Assembly (NCBI GenBank): GCA_009746045.1 | Contig: RPFO01000667.1 | Location: forward strand, 1,303,252-1,367,251 | Length of the DNA stretch: 64,000 nucleotides | Reading direction: 5' to 3' | Source: Mesostigma viride | Taxonomy: Eukaryota; Streptophyta; Mesostigmatophyceae; Mesostigmatales; Mesostigmataceae | Shown: positions 63,053 to 64,000 of the stretch, piece by piece | Numbering within the stretch: the first letter of the stretch is position 1 | Layout of the letters: each line of letters opens with the position of its first letter | Program-made: the position numbers and the translations under genes | Notes under the pieces: model-generated | The model's database searches: none | Told to the model about the DNA's origin: nothing | Seen by the model: the letters and a program-made list of their open reading frames with translations, nothing else

Positions 63053-64000
63053 GGATGCACAGTATTGTTTGGGGCAGGGAAAAACGCAGTGCCTGCTTAG
63101 CGGCATCTAACGAGCACGCCAGCTGCCATAAAGATAGCTCAACTAGCTCTCTTATTTTTTTTAATCCGCCGGCTGCATCCCTTACGTGCCTACCCCGCCC
63201 GAGAATAAATCTGATCATTACGTGATTTACAGGTCGCATGCGGATGCTGACTCTTGATTAGGTAGTATTTCCAGCCTCGTATCGCTTCTCCTTACCTTAC
63301 CTTAAATGCGCAGCAATACATCAACATGCATAAGTGTATGGACATTGTCATATGCTCAACATGCTAGCCATGGGGTGCTAGTACGTGCCGGGTGGCCGTA
63401 AGCTGCTTGGTTAGGCCCCTACTAGGGCTCGAAGCTGCCTTGCCGACCTGTTAGACTTTCCCACAATGGTAGCGGCTTTGTGGCGTCCCTGGCAAAGCAC
63501 TTCTGCTACATCAGTGGGCTGTCTGCAAAATCCCAACTACAGGTTGCTAGTCATGAAGAGCTTGGTGTGATCCTTTTCTCATAATACATAGGTATCAATC
63601 CATTTATTGGATTAGCTTTAAGAAATAAATAAAGTAATTACCTAATTATCTCTTTTTTCAAGTTGAGGGTTTCCCACTAGGGTCATGTTGGCAAGCTGCT
63701 GGCACCGGCCCCCGCCCCCCCTCCCCTCCCCCATGTAATAAGCTCGTTGTTTTCCATTTATAAGGCGTAGGCCACACGTGTCCCCTCCGCAAGCCCTGCT
63801 AGTTACATCGGCAACATTTATCTTGTTTCACAGTGAATACATTTTTACGTGGAATTCACTGCTAAAGCTGGCGCCATGCTGCATGGCACCGCAGAGGCAT
63901 GCTGTGGCACATGGTGTGGCATATGTGATAGGCACAGCACATGGTGTGGCGTATGTGATAGGCATGGCACAGGATGTGGCACATGATGTGGTGCTTATGA
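63053..64000. other. Right-edge region; tandem repeat at the end
   Basis: No supported gene. From about 63880 to 64000 imperfect units of GGCACATGGTGTGGCATATGTGATA repeat at roughly 37 bp and run off the window. 63705-63732 is a C-rich tract. Confidence 0.5.

Overview
The window is nuclear DNA of a green-lineage eukaryote, most likely a streptophyte (charophyte-grade) alga. This rests on a plant-type USP7/UBP12-13 deubiquitinase gene with many GT-AG introns, and on a Growth-Regulating-Factor-like gene that pairs a QLQ-type and a WRC domain, a combination known from streptophytes. I cannot name the species. The rest is mostly low-complexity satellite DNA and transposable elements.

Layout. 1-10250 (+): the 3' part of a UBP12/13-like gene, nine exons, entering from the left edge; its introns hold minisatellites, an interstitial TTAGGGG array, a tyrosine-recombinase element relic, and many degenerate copies of the gene's own exon edges. 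10251-19909: no convincing gene; CCAC-rich tracts and a dispersed repeat in inverted copies. 19910-24794 (-): the GRF-like gene, three exons, with a probable homopolymer frameshift in the last. 24795-26576: intergenic, with four copies of a TTG-rich motif.

26595-62097 is one nested transposon complex whose boundaries can be read to the base. A 5'-truncated LINE (18-bp target duplication AAAAATATGGTCCGGCCT at 26577 and 62098) was split by a chromodomain Gypsy element on the minus strand ('Gypsy-1', 573-bp LTRs at 30133-30705 and 60688-61260, target duplication ACCGG). Gypsy-1 was then hit three times: by hAT-like element 1 (30935-37786, 8-bp duplication TTGCCGGG), which carries a complete tyrosine-recombinase retrotransposon with split direct repeats; by hAT-like element 2 (40383-43980, duplication GCGACTAC), which carries a SINE-like insert and a large palindrome of a retroelement endonuclease fragment; and by a second chromodomain Gypsy on the plus strand ('Gypsy-2', 48114-57929, duplication GAACT), whose 3' LTR end received a TTAA-targeting piggyBac-type element (56582-57924). 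Conceptual removal of hAT-2 restores the conserved integrase C-terminus, and removal of Gypsy-1 restores the LINE reading frame, which confirms both reconstructions. Gypsy-1 also carries two unusual extra genes: an ORF with an RNase H1-type hybrid-binding domain upstream of gag, and a long unrecognised ORF between pol and the 3' LTR.

62116-64000: mostly featureless, with one possible first coding exon at 62830-62919 (+) and a tandem repeat at the right edge. Many reading-frame breaks fall on poly-G/C runs, so part of the apparent decay may be homopolymer sequence error.
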